Shown here: positions 46,801 through 58,814 of the stretch, one piece after another | Layout: every line of letters starts with the position of its first letter | How positions within the stretch are numbered: position 1 is the first letter of the stretch | Assembly: GCF_037975245.1 (NCBI RefSeq) | Contig: NC_092568.1 | Span: 2,854,001-2,914,000 of the forward strand | Direction: 5' to 3' | DNA: 60,000 nucleotides | From: Apostichopus japonicus | Lineage: Eukaryota > Echinodermata > Holothuroidea > Aspidochirotida > Stichopodidae | The notes under the pieces: generated by a model | What the model was told of the DNA's origin: nothing | Databases searched by the model: none | The model's input: only the letters and a program-made list of their open reading frames with translations | Translations under genes and position numbers: made by a program

Positions 46801-48017
46801 TTGTGTATGTTTGTATAGTTGGTTTTCTTTTAATGGATCTGTTAATGAATCTGGTCATATTTTCTAAATTTATCAATTTTTTTGTGCTCAGAATAAAGTT
46901 GCATTTCATCACATTTGGCCAAACTTCTAGAGTTGCCGCTTACTATATGAATATTAATGAGCGATACATTTTGTAAACCGGACGCTTTTGATTTGATTAA
47001 ATCACATACTAGAGCAAATTGGATATTTGACTTCGACTTCACGATATTTGATATGAAACTTGTGCTATGGAAGGTCACTGCTGCAACCGAGGCTGGAGAA
47101 TCTTATCATATTGTCTTTTTGCGAGGGATTTTACTTAAGTATCAGACGTACGTCTCCAAGTTCTGCTAGAAAAACCATGTTAAAAACAACTTCACAAGTT
47201 ACAGGACATAACAATCGTGTGTAACCCCCCCCCCCTCGTTAAATGTTTGCTTCCCTGCTCCCCACTCAAAATTCCTGGACACGGGCTTGGAGATACATTT
47301 ATACGAACCCCCCCCCGCCACCCACCCCTAAAGCTAAATGATAATTCACGTCCATATAGTCCAATACATGAATACTCATATCGCATCGATGTTATAATAC
47401 ATATTATCCTCTCAAAAACCTTCACATACTATGGACGATGTTCGTGGGAAATTATATTAAATTTGGGGATATACAATGGGAAGACTAATGCCTCATGGCG
47501 AAGTATGTAGACTGTCAATAAATGTAGCACTAAAGATTATTATTAACCATTATTCATGGGATTAGATAAACCATATGTCTGATCGGATAATCCTCTTCTC
47601 TTCTTCAGGATTGTTACGAACGTGTCGTATTATTTTCTCCCATAAAACCTTTGCGATGAAAGCTTCCTTTACAAAATTATCAATGATTAAAGCTTCCCCA
47701 TTGGGAAATCCAGAGGGCAATTTATTAAACCTTGGCACGTTTAGTTTTATAATACGTGTGCTGAAACTCATCAACATTTCTCACACTGGAATTTCGTTAC
47801 TTCAGAGTTTCCTAAAGTAGGTTACACTTACTCAAGTTACCACACACACACAATGAAAGAATGAAAACACGGTCAAACTATTATTGTTAGGAAAATGAAC
47901 TTTGTGACATTAAATAAAACGCAACAAAAGCCTGCCTTCTTCTACATTTTATTATTGCTAAAATAAATTTGTTAAATGCCGAGAAAAAAAAATATAGTGC
48001 AAGTTGTGATCATTTTG

Positions 48018-48255
48018 ATGAATGAATGAATGAATGGATGAATGGATGGATGGACGGACGGACGGACGGACGGACGGACGGACGGACGGACGGACGGACG
48101 GACGGACGGACGGACGGACGGACGGACGGACGGACGGACGGACGGACGGACGGACGGACGGACGGACGGACGGACGGACGGACGGATCGAACGATCGAAC
48201 GATCGAACGATCGAACGATCGAACGATCGAACGATCGAACGATCGAACGATCGAA
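48018..48255. repeat. Compound (TGAA/TGGA/GGAC)n and (GATCGAAC)n array
   Basis: The array changes stepwise from TGAA to TGGA to about 33 near-perfect GGAC tetramers (48052-48186), then to about eight perfect GATCGAAC octamers (48186-48255). All frames are open in places, producing artefactual TDGRTDGR and RTIERSND products on the + strand and VRPSVRPS on the - strand. Confidence 0.97.
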
Positions 48256-51112
48256 AAGTTCAGACGTCAAGTGGTACATTCTGAGGTATATTTAGAATAT
48301 AATTAATTCTTTAATTAGGTCTAAATGTAACGTTGTCCTAATAAATACTCTTGAATTAAGAAGGGGAAAAAAGTCCCGATGCAGAGTGAACGTTTTCCCC
48401 TATCCGACAATGTTTGCGAACGCCAATTGTTGGATTTTCCTTGTAACTATACCAAACACCATTGTTTGTCTCTTTTTCTCCTTCTTTATCTTCTTTCTTT
48501 CTGCCAAAAGAAGACAAAGGTTTAATATTAGTCATTTGGCACTCTCAGCACGCAAGTTAATTACTCAGCAATACATAAATCTTTACAATTTTTCTTATTT
48601 TTGTTTGATAAAAATCGGCATCGCCTAATTGCAAAATTGGCACACTCACTCTCTGTTTGTGTGGACTTGTCTACGTGCTGCTGTGGGGCAACAGGGATTT
48701 CATAATTTGTTTCTTCGGTATCGGCGTGACCTATTGTCCCCATATTATTTCAGTTCGTGCGTAGTCTCACCACGAACCTCGATTTGTATGTCAGTATATG
48801 TGAGTATATCAGAACATGTAAGTCAATTTCGTGTGAGTCAAGTTTACGTCATTCAAATTTATTGGTGTAGTCATTAATTAATGAGTAGCCATGCAGTTAT
48901 TCCTCGAAATAGATGATACATTAATTCCATTAAGTTTTATGATTGTTTTTACTTATTGTTTGTCAACACAGAATTACAGAACAGAATCAGAGGTAGATAA
49001 ACTGTATTATTGCTATTATCGAAAAACGGGGAGGGGTAGGGCATGTTGAATCGCACACGTAAGACTGCATGACGTCATTTGTACAACAATTTTCGATATG
49101 CTCACACTTTAATTGACTGTGGACACTTTCGAAAATGTAACTTATTGTAATACCATCCTCCCCTCCTACCCCTCTTCTTCCTCCCCCTCCTTCTCCTCCT
49201 TCTCTTCCTCCTCTTCCTCCTCTCCCTTCTCTTCCTCCTCACCCGCCTCACCCCCTCTTCCTCCTCTCCCTCATCCCCTTCCTCCCCTCCTTCCCACATC
49301 CCAATCCCCTCCATCGCTCACAACTCGGGCCCATCTTCCAGTCTCGTCGTTCATCCTTTAAATTGTATTCAAATCCGATCTTCCCTTAGCAACGACGGAC
49401 GTGACTATCATGTCTCTTAAGCATAATAACAACGGTTGAATCGAAAGTCTATACTATTAGTATTACACTGTTAAAACAGAATTTGGTGGTTGACTCTGGA
49501 AAAAATTGAAATCAATGCTAAGCTACGTTTATTATAGGAAACTTCCGTTTAAACAAATCTGTCCTGTTTTGTCAGAAGTCTTTCACAACACTTTTCTTTC
49601 CCAATGCTTAAATGCATGACTTGAAGTTACGTCAACATGCAAGAAATAAAATAAAAAAGGAAGTTGTCGAAAGTAAAAACGCTGTATCATGTGGGTTGAG
49701 GCGATAAATTAATATTTGCCATTAATAAAGAAACAACTTTTAGAACCGAAATGATGACTTGCTGTAGGAGGTGGCCATTAAATAGTAAGGAAAACATTGA
49801 AAGTACGCCCTCAATTTAAGTCACCGTTAATATACATTGTACAGTTAACCAGAACACCCATATGTCAACTTCATCTTTCCCGATGAGCAACTAATTTTGG
49901 ATCACGAATTTGGCTTCGTCAAGTTGTCACATCCCATTCATATATACAGACACATAGATACAGAACCTTCACCGCAGCTACATGATTACATGCAAACGTA
50001 CCCGCTAAGCTATACTGTCATGCATCCCTATGTAGACCTGGCAATAATGCCCATTCAATTGTATGGAACCAAAACTGTTCATTGAAATAGGTCTTTTCCG
50101 GCCGTCTCCAATTACCCATGGTGTAACCATGCATTATACCTCTAGTACCCCATCCCGCCCCTTCCCACCCCACCTACTTTAAGCCAATTTCTGAGCTGCC
50201 TGTTATTGGGGTTAAAACCGTCAGGAAAGAATATTGTCACATACTTTGAATCTTACATGATTTGATCAGCAAGATGTAAAAGTTAACACCTCTAAGAAGA
50301 CAGTTTCAATGATAGTTTTAATTTGCTTTCTATATTATGTGTGTTTACAGAAAGAAGAAAAGATATAACTAAGATTACAAATAGAGTTTGTGTCCTGATG
50401 GAGGAATTATCATTTAACAGTGCTAGCAACGTTGAAAAAGTTACAATATTATATTGCACGATTTCCACCCACATTGCAGTATAAGTGAATACAATGGAAT
50501 GATACTGGTATGTCATCATTTTATAATGTCATAAGGTCAATTCCGGTCACGTCACTAGGTCGTTTTTAGGTCACGTGATGAGTTTCTTGTGACATTATGG
50601 GAAGAGATTGTCATGCATTAAAAGTTTAAGGCCCATGGTTATAGACAGACCTACAATTGTTCGTATTTTTAGTAGCCTATAGTATTGATAGTTGGTACCC
50701 AATATAACGGGCTACCAATGTTTCACCACTATTTTCAACTCATTTTGTGGCGTCTTTAACCAGGATAGATATGGGTTCGGAAAATGGAAACATTAGGCCC
50801 CATCATGATATTAGGTCGAACTACAACGGTAAATGTTACCCACAGATATGGTCACTCGAATGGTAGGAAACCCCCCACCCCTCCCTTTCTCTCTTGCCCA
50901 CGTCCTCCCCTCCCAGATTTTACATTGGGGCCATGCTATGATTGCCCTGCCAGTAGTGGCAAAAAGTTTAACCTACGGTTTAAACCCCATTCAATAATAC
51001 CGCCCAACATTTCCAGCATTGCTCATGCAATCATGTTAAATGTCATATTTTCAACACGAACTGCAGTAAGACCAAATATTCTGCGGTCTTCTCTATATAG
51101 AATGTTTGATTT

Positions 51113-51116
<4 letters not shown>
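48256..51116. other. Intergenic, no recognised gene
   Basis: A strong pyrimidine strand bias (CCT/CTT repeats) occupies 49155-49312. Other parts are AT-rich and unassigned. A hydrophobic + frame at 48407-48628 (LFFSFFIFFLSAKRRQR) looks membrane-like but has no homologue I recognise. Confidence 0.5.

Positions 51117-51203
<87 letters not shown>
51117..51203. repeat. (TA)n microsatellite
   Basis: AT dinucleotide array of about 85 bp, roughly 630 bp upstream of the P450 start codon. Confidence 0.97.
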
Positions 51204-51206
<3 letters not shown>

Positions 51207-51816
51207 AAATAATAGCCAAGTAGTTGTTTCCTCTATTGATCTCTTTAAATACGCTAAGAAATAGCCATAGTATGAGACAGTTCCTGTTGGTTTCCTTGTA
51301 ATATGCACACCTTGAAAATAGAGGATATACACGTTAAACTGGTTGTTACTGTAGTAGTAGTAGTACTGTTGAAAATTGTTCCCGCCCACTTCTCTTTTCT
51401 TTTGTCATCACTTATATAGACTCCGCCCCTGCCTATTTTCCGTATAGTGTTGGTTTTGTGTATGTACGTAAGAACAGATCTATAGCTTATAGCCCAGGTA
51501 GCATTGTATTGAATTTATTTACTTATCGTATGATAGAGGTAGTCACTAGCTGTTCATAATCACTTAGCTATAAAAAAGCTAACATGTTTATCGCCTTACC
51601 AGTCGGATCAAATTTGACACTTTGTACCGTTCATACCTCGCAAAGATTATTAGCGGTGATAGAACGCTTTCCAGTGTGTTTTTTATTCTGACCGTTCTGA
51701 CAATACTCTGCATGACTTTGTGTGTGGGTTTTCTATACGTACAAGCAGTTTGACAACCGTAATCTTCTTTGCTTGAGACTTTTCGTATTTTGTCTTTTCT
51801 TTTAAATACTTAACAG

Positions 51817-51832
51817 AACAAAAAGAGTTACA
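51817..51832 (+). other. 5' UTR end of P450 exon with upstream acceptor
   Basis: The ATG is preceded at 51811-51816 by TAACAG after a long pyrimidine-rich run (TTTTGTCTTTTCTTTTAAATACTTAACAG). This looks like a splice acceptor, so a non-coding 5' exon may exist upstream. The start context is good (A at -3). Confidence 0.45.
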
Positions 51833-52193
51833 ATGTTAATCCTCGGAGTTCAGACCTTTCTTATCTTTTTCTTAACATTTATGTTAACCATGTCAGTGGT
51901 ACAATGGTGGCGAGGAAGGCAAATGCTAAAGAAGTACCCTGGTTACAAACTCCCACCGGGACCACGGGGGTTCCCGCTAGTGGGTAGTATCTTCAGCTTA
52001 GGGAGAAATCCTCACCTAACCTTTATGGAAATGGCTAAAAAGTATGGAGATGTATTCACTATAAACCTTGCTGGCCAAAATGTTCTTGTCGTGAATGGAT
52101 TCGAAGCGGTAAGGGAAGCGCTGGTAAAACAATCGACCATTTTCGCTGGGAGACCGCATCTGGCGCTTACGCAGGAATTAACAGAGGGACAAG
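51833..52193 (+). CDS. Cytochrome P450 (clan 2), N-terminal exon
   Basis: This encodes the first 120 residues plus one base of a microsomal heme mono-oxygenase. Residues 5-26 form the ER signal anchor, then a basic linker RGRQMLKK, the proline hinge PPGPRGFPLVG (41-51), and helix A region NPHLTFMEMAKKYGDVFTI (59-77). The beta-1 strand VLVVNG and helix B EAVREALVK follow, ending at FAGRP (104-108) and LTEGQ. NPHL, KYGDV, VREALV and F.GRP are typical of clan 2 (CYP1, CYP2, CYP17, CYP21). The donor is GTAAGT at 52194 in phase 1, at the position where many clan 2 genes are interrupted. The I-helix and cysteine heme loop are absent because later exons lie outside the window. Subfamily cannot be set from this part. 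Confidence 0.92.
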
Positions 52194-55100
52194 GTAAGTT
52201 AAATACACTTGCAGTGCTGGTTATGTGTTGTTGTTGTTGTTTTCCCCCTTCTAACATTACAAACTTCACCCTTTAATTCACTTTCACCAGGTTGGACTGA
52301 TACAGTAACCATGGTGATTCGTTTCATACGAATTACGCTAACGTTGGCTTTCCCCGCTCAAAAAGACGCTTTATTATATATCTGTTAGTATTTCTAATGA
52401 CGTTTAGATTTAAAGAAGGTTTAGGCATCTGTATAAAGCCGTTGAGAAGGTGCATGGTACAAGGGTATAGGACAAATTGTCAATATTTGATTGATAGGCA
52501 TTAATGTGCAAACACCTTTTGGACTAACACTTTGGAGGTATGATATATTCTGTAGTATCACAATTATGCAACATATTAAAACTATATTTTGTTAATATAC
52601 GGTATCGTTTGCGTATAACGGGAACCGAAACTGGCACACATTTGCACTATTCTGCTTTCAGGTTAAGTAACATTTGTACGAACAAAGTCGACCAAAGTCG
52701 TCCCATCCTAAAGCGTATATGCTTTACTATATTAACTGGATAACATGATAATGTTTGTATACAAAGCTAATGGTATAATCTACTGTATGCCAGTAAATGT
52801 ATAGGTATGAACCTATCTATATATATAGCCCTGTATATGCTTTAGGTTATCTCTATCAACAGAGCCATAAATAACTTTGACTTTATAGAAGTTGTGTGTA
52901 AATAGTGTGCTTGCTGAGCTATTAATGGAATTCCATAAACGGATTACCGTACATTATAAAATCAACCTTTGGTAATGCTTTCCCTATCGTTATGTCGCAT
53001 ACTCGACTTAGGCTATTTTATTAACTAATATATACATTACGTTTGAATACTCAGACACGTAATAAGTTTCATATCACAGACCGCAAATTTACATGTAGAA
53101 ATGTTACAAATTTTTTAAACTTAATATGCTTACCCATTCTACGTTGAGTATAGTGGTCTGCCATGATACAGTAGTCTAGCTATGCTCCTCGAAAGAGACT
53201 AGGTTTATTTGTTTAAATTTCCAAGACATTTTCTTCCTTCTTGACTCTGAGAGTACGTAAACTCATAAATATAGAACAGAAATTGTACAAGAAAACTGCT
53301 TCTTAATTCACTTAACAAACAACAACTAGCGAATATATGTTACTTAAAACGTTTGTCACAAATAATACCAGCTGATTCATATACTGGGGTAACCATTATT
53401 GGTAAGCTTCATTTCAGGCCTCCCACCCGCCTCCCCCACCCACCCCCACATGACCTATGGTGAAATGTGTTTGCGTTGGAAGAATGCACCGCCCTCCCAC
53501 ATAAACAAAATAATACACAAGCAATATAGGCCAAATACGCTTAAAGTAAATACAATCCTTACAAATAATATGTAATTTATGATTTATATATAAATATGAA
53601 GTTATTCTGCAAGAGCAAAACTGAAATATATAGTGAAAACCTATAAATAACCCCTGTATGTGATTTACTTTGCCCAAATCAGTTGGATCCTGACGAAACA
53701 ATGATAAGATATATGGAGGACGGGATAGGAAAATATGAAATGGTGTAAAATTTCATATTACTCACAGCTGCAGATTGGTAATCGTCTCAGAGCAAAAGCA
53801 TGTGGGTATCCGTTTGTTTGGAAGAACCCCATCCTCATTTTTATCAAGGCCACTTAGCCAAATGTATGACTATATACCGCTGTCAGTCCATATGCATATT
53901 CATATCGAACCGTATTAAAAACTGTATACGCCTGTTAATGCTACAATTTAAGTTCAACCATATATAGGTTGTACACAAACTGTTTATATAATTACATCGG
54001 CACGCCAAACAAAAATAAATAAATAAAAATTTACACTTGACGAATACATAGGTTGAAGTACCAGCACAAGTTCATTCGTAATTACAACTGACAGAACGTC
54101 AAATCTGGTTGCTATGATAAGGTTGTAAATATTATTTTTATTTACATCAATCAGTTTTTGTGTGTTTGTAAACAATGTAATTCCTCAATATACAATCAAG
54201 CTATTTTAACCTCCCTAATAAGTTTACTCGCTAATTAGTCTCAAACACTTTCAAACACACACCGAAATTTCATCGAAGTTTGAAACTAAGGCACTTTTGA
54301 GTACTGCATATGGCTGAACTTTATACAAGATTTTGTTGGAACATTTTTTTTGAGGGGAGTAATCGCCTTAGGACTCAACAAGTATTTAATCGATTTAACA
54401 TGCCTCGGTATTTCTGAGCCTTCTTTAACTCTTACATTTTTGACTAATCAATGACTGTTTTGCGTCCCCCTTAACTCCATTTTTAAACTGTTGTACCCAA
54501 TATTTAAAGCCCGGAGCAGTTTTCGACACTGTTTGTCTTTCTTCTCGTCCCAATGTCATACAACAAGAGCCTGAAAATCTATATACATGGAATGTTCATA
54601 CATACCACGGTTTAAAGCGAATCGATGACCACCGTCTCGTTATAAGCTGCAGGATAGGGCCACAAACCCCGAGGCTAAATAGGCTATTTTACCCCCTATA
54701 TATGGAAAGACTAAGAAATCCAGTCCAACACAGGCCCCCATTTCAGTCTTCTATCCCTATATATGCATCTTCTCTAATTCCATAATTTATAAAGCTTTGG
54801 GATGATCATCCCATTGATTCATTTCAACTGATTCACGTATAATTCAAAGATAAGCAAGTTATGATTGCCAGCACGCTTTTGTATTCTTCTTGAATACACT
54901 TTGTATACAAGTAAATGAAATCTCACAACTTTACAACAGAGAGTATACAAATAATGATTACATAACGTTATCGGTATACTTTGGTGGTCCGACTTCACTT
55001 ATTCTATTCATATATAGAGACCTTGAAATCCATGTAAGTTGGTATTGCCATCCATTATTCATTACAAGGATAGCCTCACTTTGGTGAACGCAAATCAATT

Positions 55101-56169
55101 TACTAGCTTGTTCGCCACTTTTAACCCGTTATCGACCCACATACCTTTGACTGTTAATTTTTTAAGACACTTTTGTATACCAGAGATGCAAGTTAAGGAA
55201 CACATAACAAATCACTGAAGCGCTTTCTCTAAAATAAATCGATTTTTATTTGCCTTTTGAGTTCTGAAATCCTACAATAAGTTTATACAAGTTTCAACTT
55301 ATACTCGACAAGTATTCTCTTATAACACTTGATATTTTACGGTATAACAAGGTCCACACATCATTCTTGACAAACGCCAATGTTGCAGTCTTTCTTTATA
55401 TGATTCGTTTTAAGACTTTCAAAAAGAAAGAAAGGAATGCAAATTAATTTGACAGCAACACAGAGTCGACGTTTACAACAACCGGTGTAAGGGGGGGGGG
55501 GGGGGATTAAATGATTAGCCTATCTGTTAAGTATGTCTGTGTTTAGATATACCTTTGTCTATAATTATGTGTCTCCTTAACCTCCACTTGAAAATTTTGA
55601 TGTAAAGAATCGGACAGATAAAAACGTGACTTACAACCCCCTGGTCTTGCAATTATCGGTAATTTCAAAAGATTGGGTAGCGGACACGATATCGAATAAT
55701 ATAACCCACGTATAGGGTTTTTGTGTGGTTTGTATCTCTCGTGTATGCCTCACTTTTAATCTTATCTCTCGATCAGTTTTTAAGTGGCCGAAGAACCACT
55801 GTTTAAAGTCTTACCGACCCAGTATTGTCAATCAATTGATTAATGGGAATGTTTCTCCGGCATATAATAATAGTCCCTCAATCCGACGATCACACAAGTT
55901 GTCAGCATGACTCAGGGCTTTGAAATGCATCTACTGAAAGAAGCAAAACCACAGGGTGATCCCCTCATAAAATTGAGGACGCTATTAACATTTAAATGCC
56001 GCTGGTTGCAATATATTTAGCCATACAAAATAATGAAGTTCAAAATTAGAATTAAAGATTAAAATACGGGGAAACAATGAAAATTGCCAATGTATCTTTT
56101 ATTTGCACTTCGTAAGATTCTACTGTAGTCCTTTGTAAAATGCTTTGAAATATTATTTTATTTAAAGCA

Positions 56170-56262
56170 CAATATATAGTGGTTAGGGTGTCCGCATATA
56201 AAGCGGGAGGCCCGGGTTCGAATCCCCGTGGAGGCTGGAAGTTTTTCCACTGTTCTGGGGGG
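56170..56262 (+). mobile_element. tRNA-derived SINE with near-intact tRNA arms
   Basis: An A-box-like TAGTGGTTAGGG (56178) and an exact B box GGTTCGAATCC (56215-56225) lie 37 bases apart. Between them TCCGC-ATATAAA-GCGGG forms a perfect anticodon-type stem with a 7-base loop (T at position 33, anticodon ATA). The T arm has 4 of 5 pairs. No 5' acceptor strand pairs with the 3' TGGAGGC, so this is a SINE head rather than a working tRNA gene. The tail (GGCTGGAAGTTTTTCCACTG) matches the fragment at 33690-33738 and ends in a 14-base G-run. Confidence 0.75.
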
Positions 56263-56366
56263 GGGGGGGGCTGATCGTTAACTTTGAACTTATTCTGCAT
56301 GATCAACCCTTTAAAATTCCAGGATTTCATTCAAAATTGACTCAAACCGGCTCAAATTTTGCAAGT

Positions 56367-56657
56367 TCATCTGAATACAATCAGTGTGAATTGAGCATGC
56401 GCAGAACTGAAAATGTACAAACTCTCACGTTGATTTGATCCATGTGTATCGTTTTCTTTTAGAATAAATCTGCAATTTAGTTTAGGGAAACGTTCTAGTT
56501 TTTTATTCCTTCTTTCTTTGATCGATTTTAAAGAAAAATATTCACATACTGAAACTTTGTCTGCGGGGATGTGTTTTTTCTCGACTTTGTTTGCGTGGTC
56601 TGTCATGAGAAGTAGAGCGTTACGGTAATCGTCAACATTTGGTAGTACTTCTGTCAT
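56367..56657 (-). CDS. Unassigned small open frame, protein-like composition
   Basis: From ATG at 56655-56657 the minus-strand frame runs about 96 codons, starting MTEVLPNVDDYRNALLLM. It continues through charged helical-looking stretches (SLKSIKERRNKKLERFPKLN). The composition, without low-complexity bias, resembles a soluble protein, but I recognise no domain and there is no supporting gene structure. It lies antisense to the P450 intron. It may be a chance frame, a retroposed fragment or an exon of an unrelated gene. Confidence 0.2.
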   Translation of the reverse strand: MTEVLPNVDDYRNALLLMTDHANKVEKKHIPADKVSVCEYFSLKSIKERRNKKLERFPKLNCRFILKENDTHGSNQRESLYIFSSAHAQFTLIVFR

Positions 56658-57239
56658 ATTTCCCACAGGACAGTTTAAATACAAACTTTAAAAAAAGACG
56701 TTTCTTTAGTATAAACGTCTTATGTGTTCTCTGAATAGGATACAGCTGGAATTTCTGTTATCCTTTTATGCGTAGATTTACAATCCAATTTTTTTTGTGA
56801 TCATGTGTGGTCCTTTGTTAATTGTCGTCTTGTGCCTGGCTTTTTAAAATGTTCCTTTTGATGACGTGGCTGTATATAGGCTATGTCAGACAGGCGAGGT
56901 AGGGTACGTCCCGTATATCAACTATTACTATTAGTATCCCCCCCCCCCCAGCCCTTGTCGCTTTCTTAGTTGTTTGGCAAGGTTTACCGTACAACATTTT
57001 ATTTTCATTTTGTTGTTCGAAACTAACAATTCCATATCAGCGTGTGAGTCTTTAGCTAGTTGATTAGAAACGTGTTTATCAAAGAGTAAAGAAAAAGAGG
57101 CAAAGATTTCGATTTCGTTTAATTTCAAAATGTTTACTACTATACCCCTATAGTTGGATAGCCAACATGTACGATGTTGATGGCACAATCAATATTACAT
57201 ATATCAAGATCTTCATAAGGTTTTGCAACGAACTTCCAA

Positions 57240-57535
57240 AGTTGTTCCACTTGTAATCAAGCCTCTTTACTCACTTTCGGCAAAAAAAGTTCCTACGCTG
57301 CTCGTTGTAGGCCTAAGGCGGTCTGCAAATGTGCAACTTTGCCAAAATCGCCAGTTTTGTTACACCCCCCCCCCCCGTTCTTCTATTCATGCACTTCAAC
57401 ATTCAACCCACTAAAGCGATATCCTATTTGGTATAACATATCTAAAGAAAGGTTCCCCCAGTGATTCTTTTTGGCACTTTTTTTTTTGCCTGAGATAAAC
57501 TACTCCACGTAGGCGGATTGATATTGACTCTATAT
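57240..57535 (+). repeat. Dispersed repeat, partner at 35.9 kb
   Basis: Diverged copy of the element at 35880-36115, in the same orientation and landmark order. It includes an inserted C-run (57364-57376), where the other copy has none, and GGCGGATTGATATTGACTCT at 57512. Confidence 0.7.
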
Positions 57536-58079
57536 TATGGAGTATGTATACCACTATTTGCAGACAAGACTGTCTGCCTGTCCAGACGGGTTTGTGTCAA
57601 ATCCACCCATGCGTTTTACACTTCGGTCCACCCCTCGATGTACTATTGTTTCAAGAATGTAGCTGGTTGGCCTATCCATAGACTTATGCAGACAAACAGG
57701 CGCCTAGACGGTCCACAGTTCTACACTTAGATCGTTTATCTATAGTTTAATAAGATATACACAATATATTTATAGCATTTTGCATAAAGCTGGTTTATTT
57801 CAAAATAAAATTGGTAAGCTGAAGTACTACAAAAGAATGTCAACATAGACTACAGTAATAGACAGCTGAAACTTGTTTAAATGAAAATTACAATCCTTGT
57901 TGTTAAATATTGACACAAATGCATTGTTTGGAAAAAGTCGTTTCAGCAAAAAAATTGAATCTAAATAATAAATTTGTAAAAGAAAAAAAAATCATAAATG
58001 CCCGTACTTCTTTTTGTGAAGCACAACCTAATATACTATGTGTTATCTTAAAATATGGATTAAAACTTTGGTGAATTTT

Positions 58080-58140
58080 TTTTAGAAATGTATCTGGCAA
58101 CAGCCGAGTAAATGACGTCATCATGGTAATTTGGCCTCAT
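58080..58140. repeat. Fragment related to the TTAA MITE at 10.8 kb
   Basis: TATCTGGCAACAGCCGAGTA then ATGACGTCATCATGGTAA resembles CATCTGGCAACAGCAAAGTA then GTGATACCGTCATTGCAA at 10851-10891. The element ends were not located here. Confidence 0.45.
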
Positions 58141-58721
58141 TACATATCAGATCATTATCATATGATGATAATATTCTTACAAGAAAATGATTTTGATAAA
58201 AACAAAACTGAACTCAAGAGTATGTCTTTACAATAACCTCTAAGCAACCTTTCCAAATGTATCACACTTTGTAGACAAAGCGATGACAAGTTAATAAGAA
58301 GGAAAAATTCAAGAATTCACGGCTTCATCTTTAGGAGGAAAACATGGAGGTCACCATACAACAGCAAAATAAAAATTAGCAACAAGAAATTGAGATGTAT
58401 AGGGTTTTCCACAAGCATTGTGTGGTATATTTCTTAACACTTAGGCCTATGCTTTTTTTTTTTTTTTTTTTTTTTTTTTGGCCGCCCGGAAACCTCTTGA
58501 AATATACATAGTAGAACAGTACAACAATGTTTAGAAAATAAAACAGCGAAAGATCTTCTGATTTCTTCGAACAAACTTTATCAGTTCAATATCCTGAGCA
58601 TTTCCCCCCAAAACGATGAAAGTTTCTTATAATTAAATCATAATACAAGTATACCACGCGAATTCTAACTATGGCGCATACACTGCCAGTCTATTACAAG
58701 TGAACTTCAATTCTCCCATTT

Positions 58722-58814
58722 GATTGGTCAGATATTATGAAAAAAAAGACTTTTGATTGGCTGTTCCTTCCGTCATTCATTCTCCTATCCGTCGGTTGAG
58801 CTTCAGACACAATG
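58722..58814 (+). promoter_or_regulatory. Promoter-like patch with two inverted CCAAT boxes
   Basis: Two TTGATTGG motifs (ATTGG at 58723-58727 and 58756-58760), i.e. inverted CCAAT boxes as bound by NF-Y, lie 33 bases apart. They precede a TCAGAC initiator-like sequence and an ATG at 58812. That ATG opens only a 30-codon frame (MILEIELRGAKIITAQ...), and a second 36-codon frame opens at 58931. No homologue is recognised. Confidence 0.3.

Larger units (their letters stand above)
44267..48010. other. Intergenic, no recognised gene
   Basis: Holds a 15-bp perfect hairpin (45135-45172), a MITE-like terminus (about 45531), a diverged 300-bp tandem duplication (46195-46800) and C-runs (45067, 47225, 47308). 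No gene is supported. Confidence 0.5.

Noticed and set aside
47562-47820. Overlapping frames on both strands around 47.6-47.8 kb
   Set aside because: Both are open by chance in the same segment; neither shows splice support or recognisable homology.
48010-48306. TDGRTDGR, RTIERSND and VRPSVRPS frames in several phases
   Set aside because: Tetramer and octamer repeats keep several frames open; there is no gene structure.
51200-51832. Dioxin-response (GCGTG) elements or TATA box for the P450
   Set aside because: I saw no GCGTG core or well-placed TATA box. The ATG exon appears to be preceded by a splice acceptor, so the promoter is probably further upstream.
56173-56241. Functional tRNA gene (anticodon ATA)
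   Set aside because: No 5' acceptor strand pairs with the 3' strand, the T stem has a mismatch, and the flanking tail is shared with another repeat copy. It is a SINE head.
58453-58479. 27-base T-run as the poly(A) tail of a minus-strand retrocopy
   Set aside because: The adjoining GGCCGCCCGG stretch matched nothing I recognise, and no target duplication was found.
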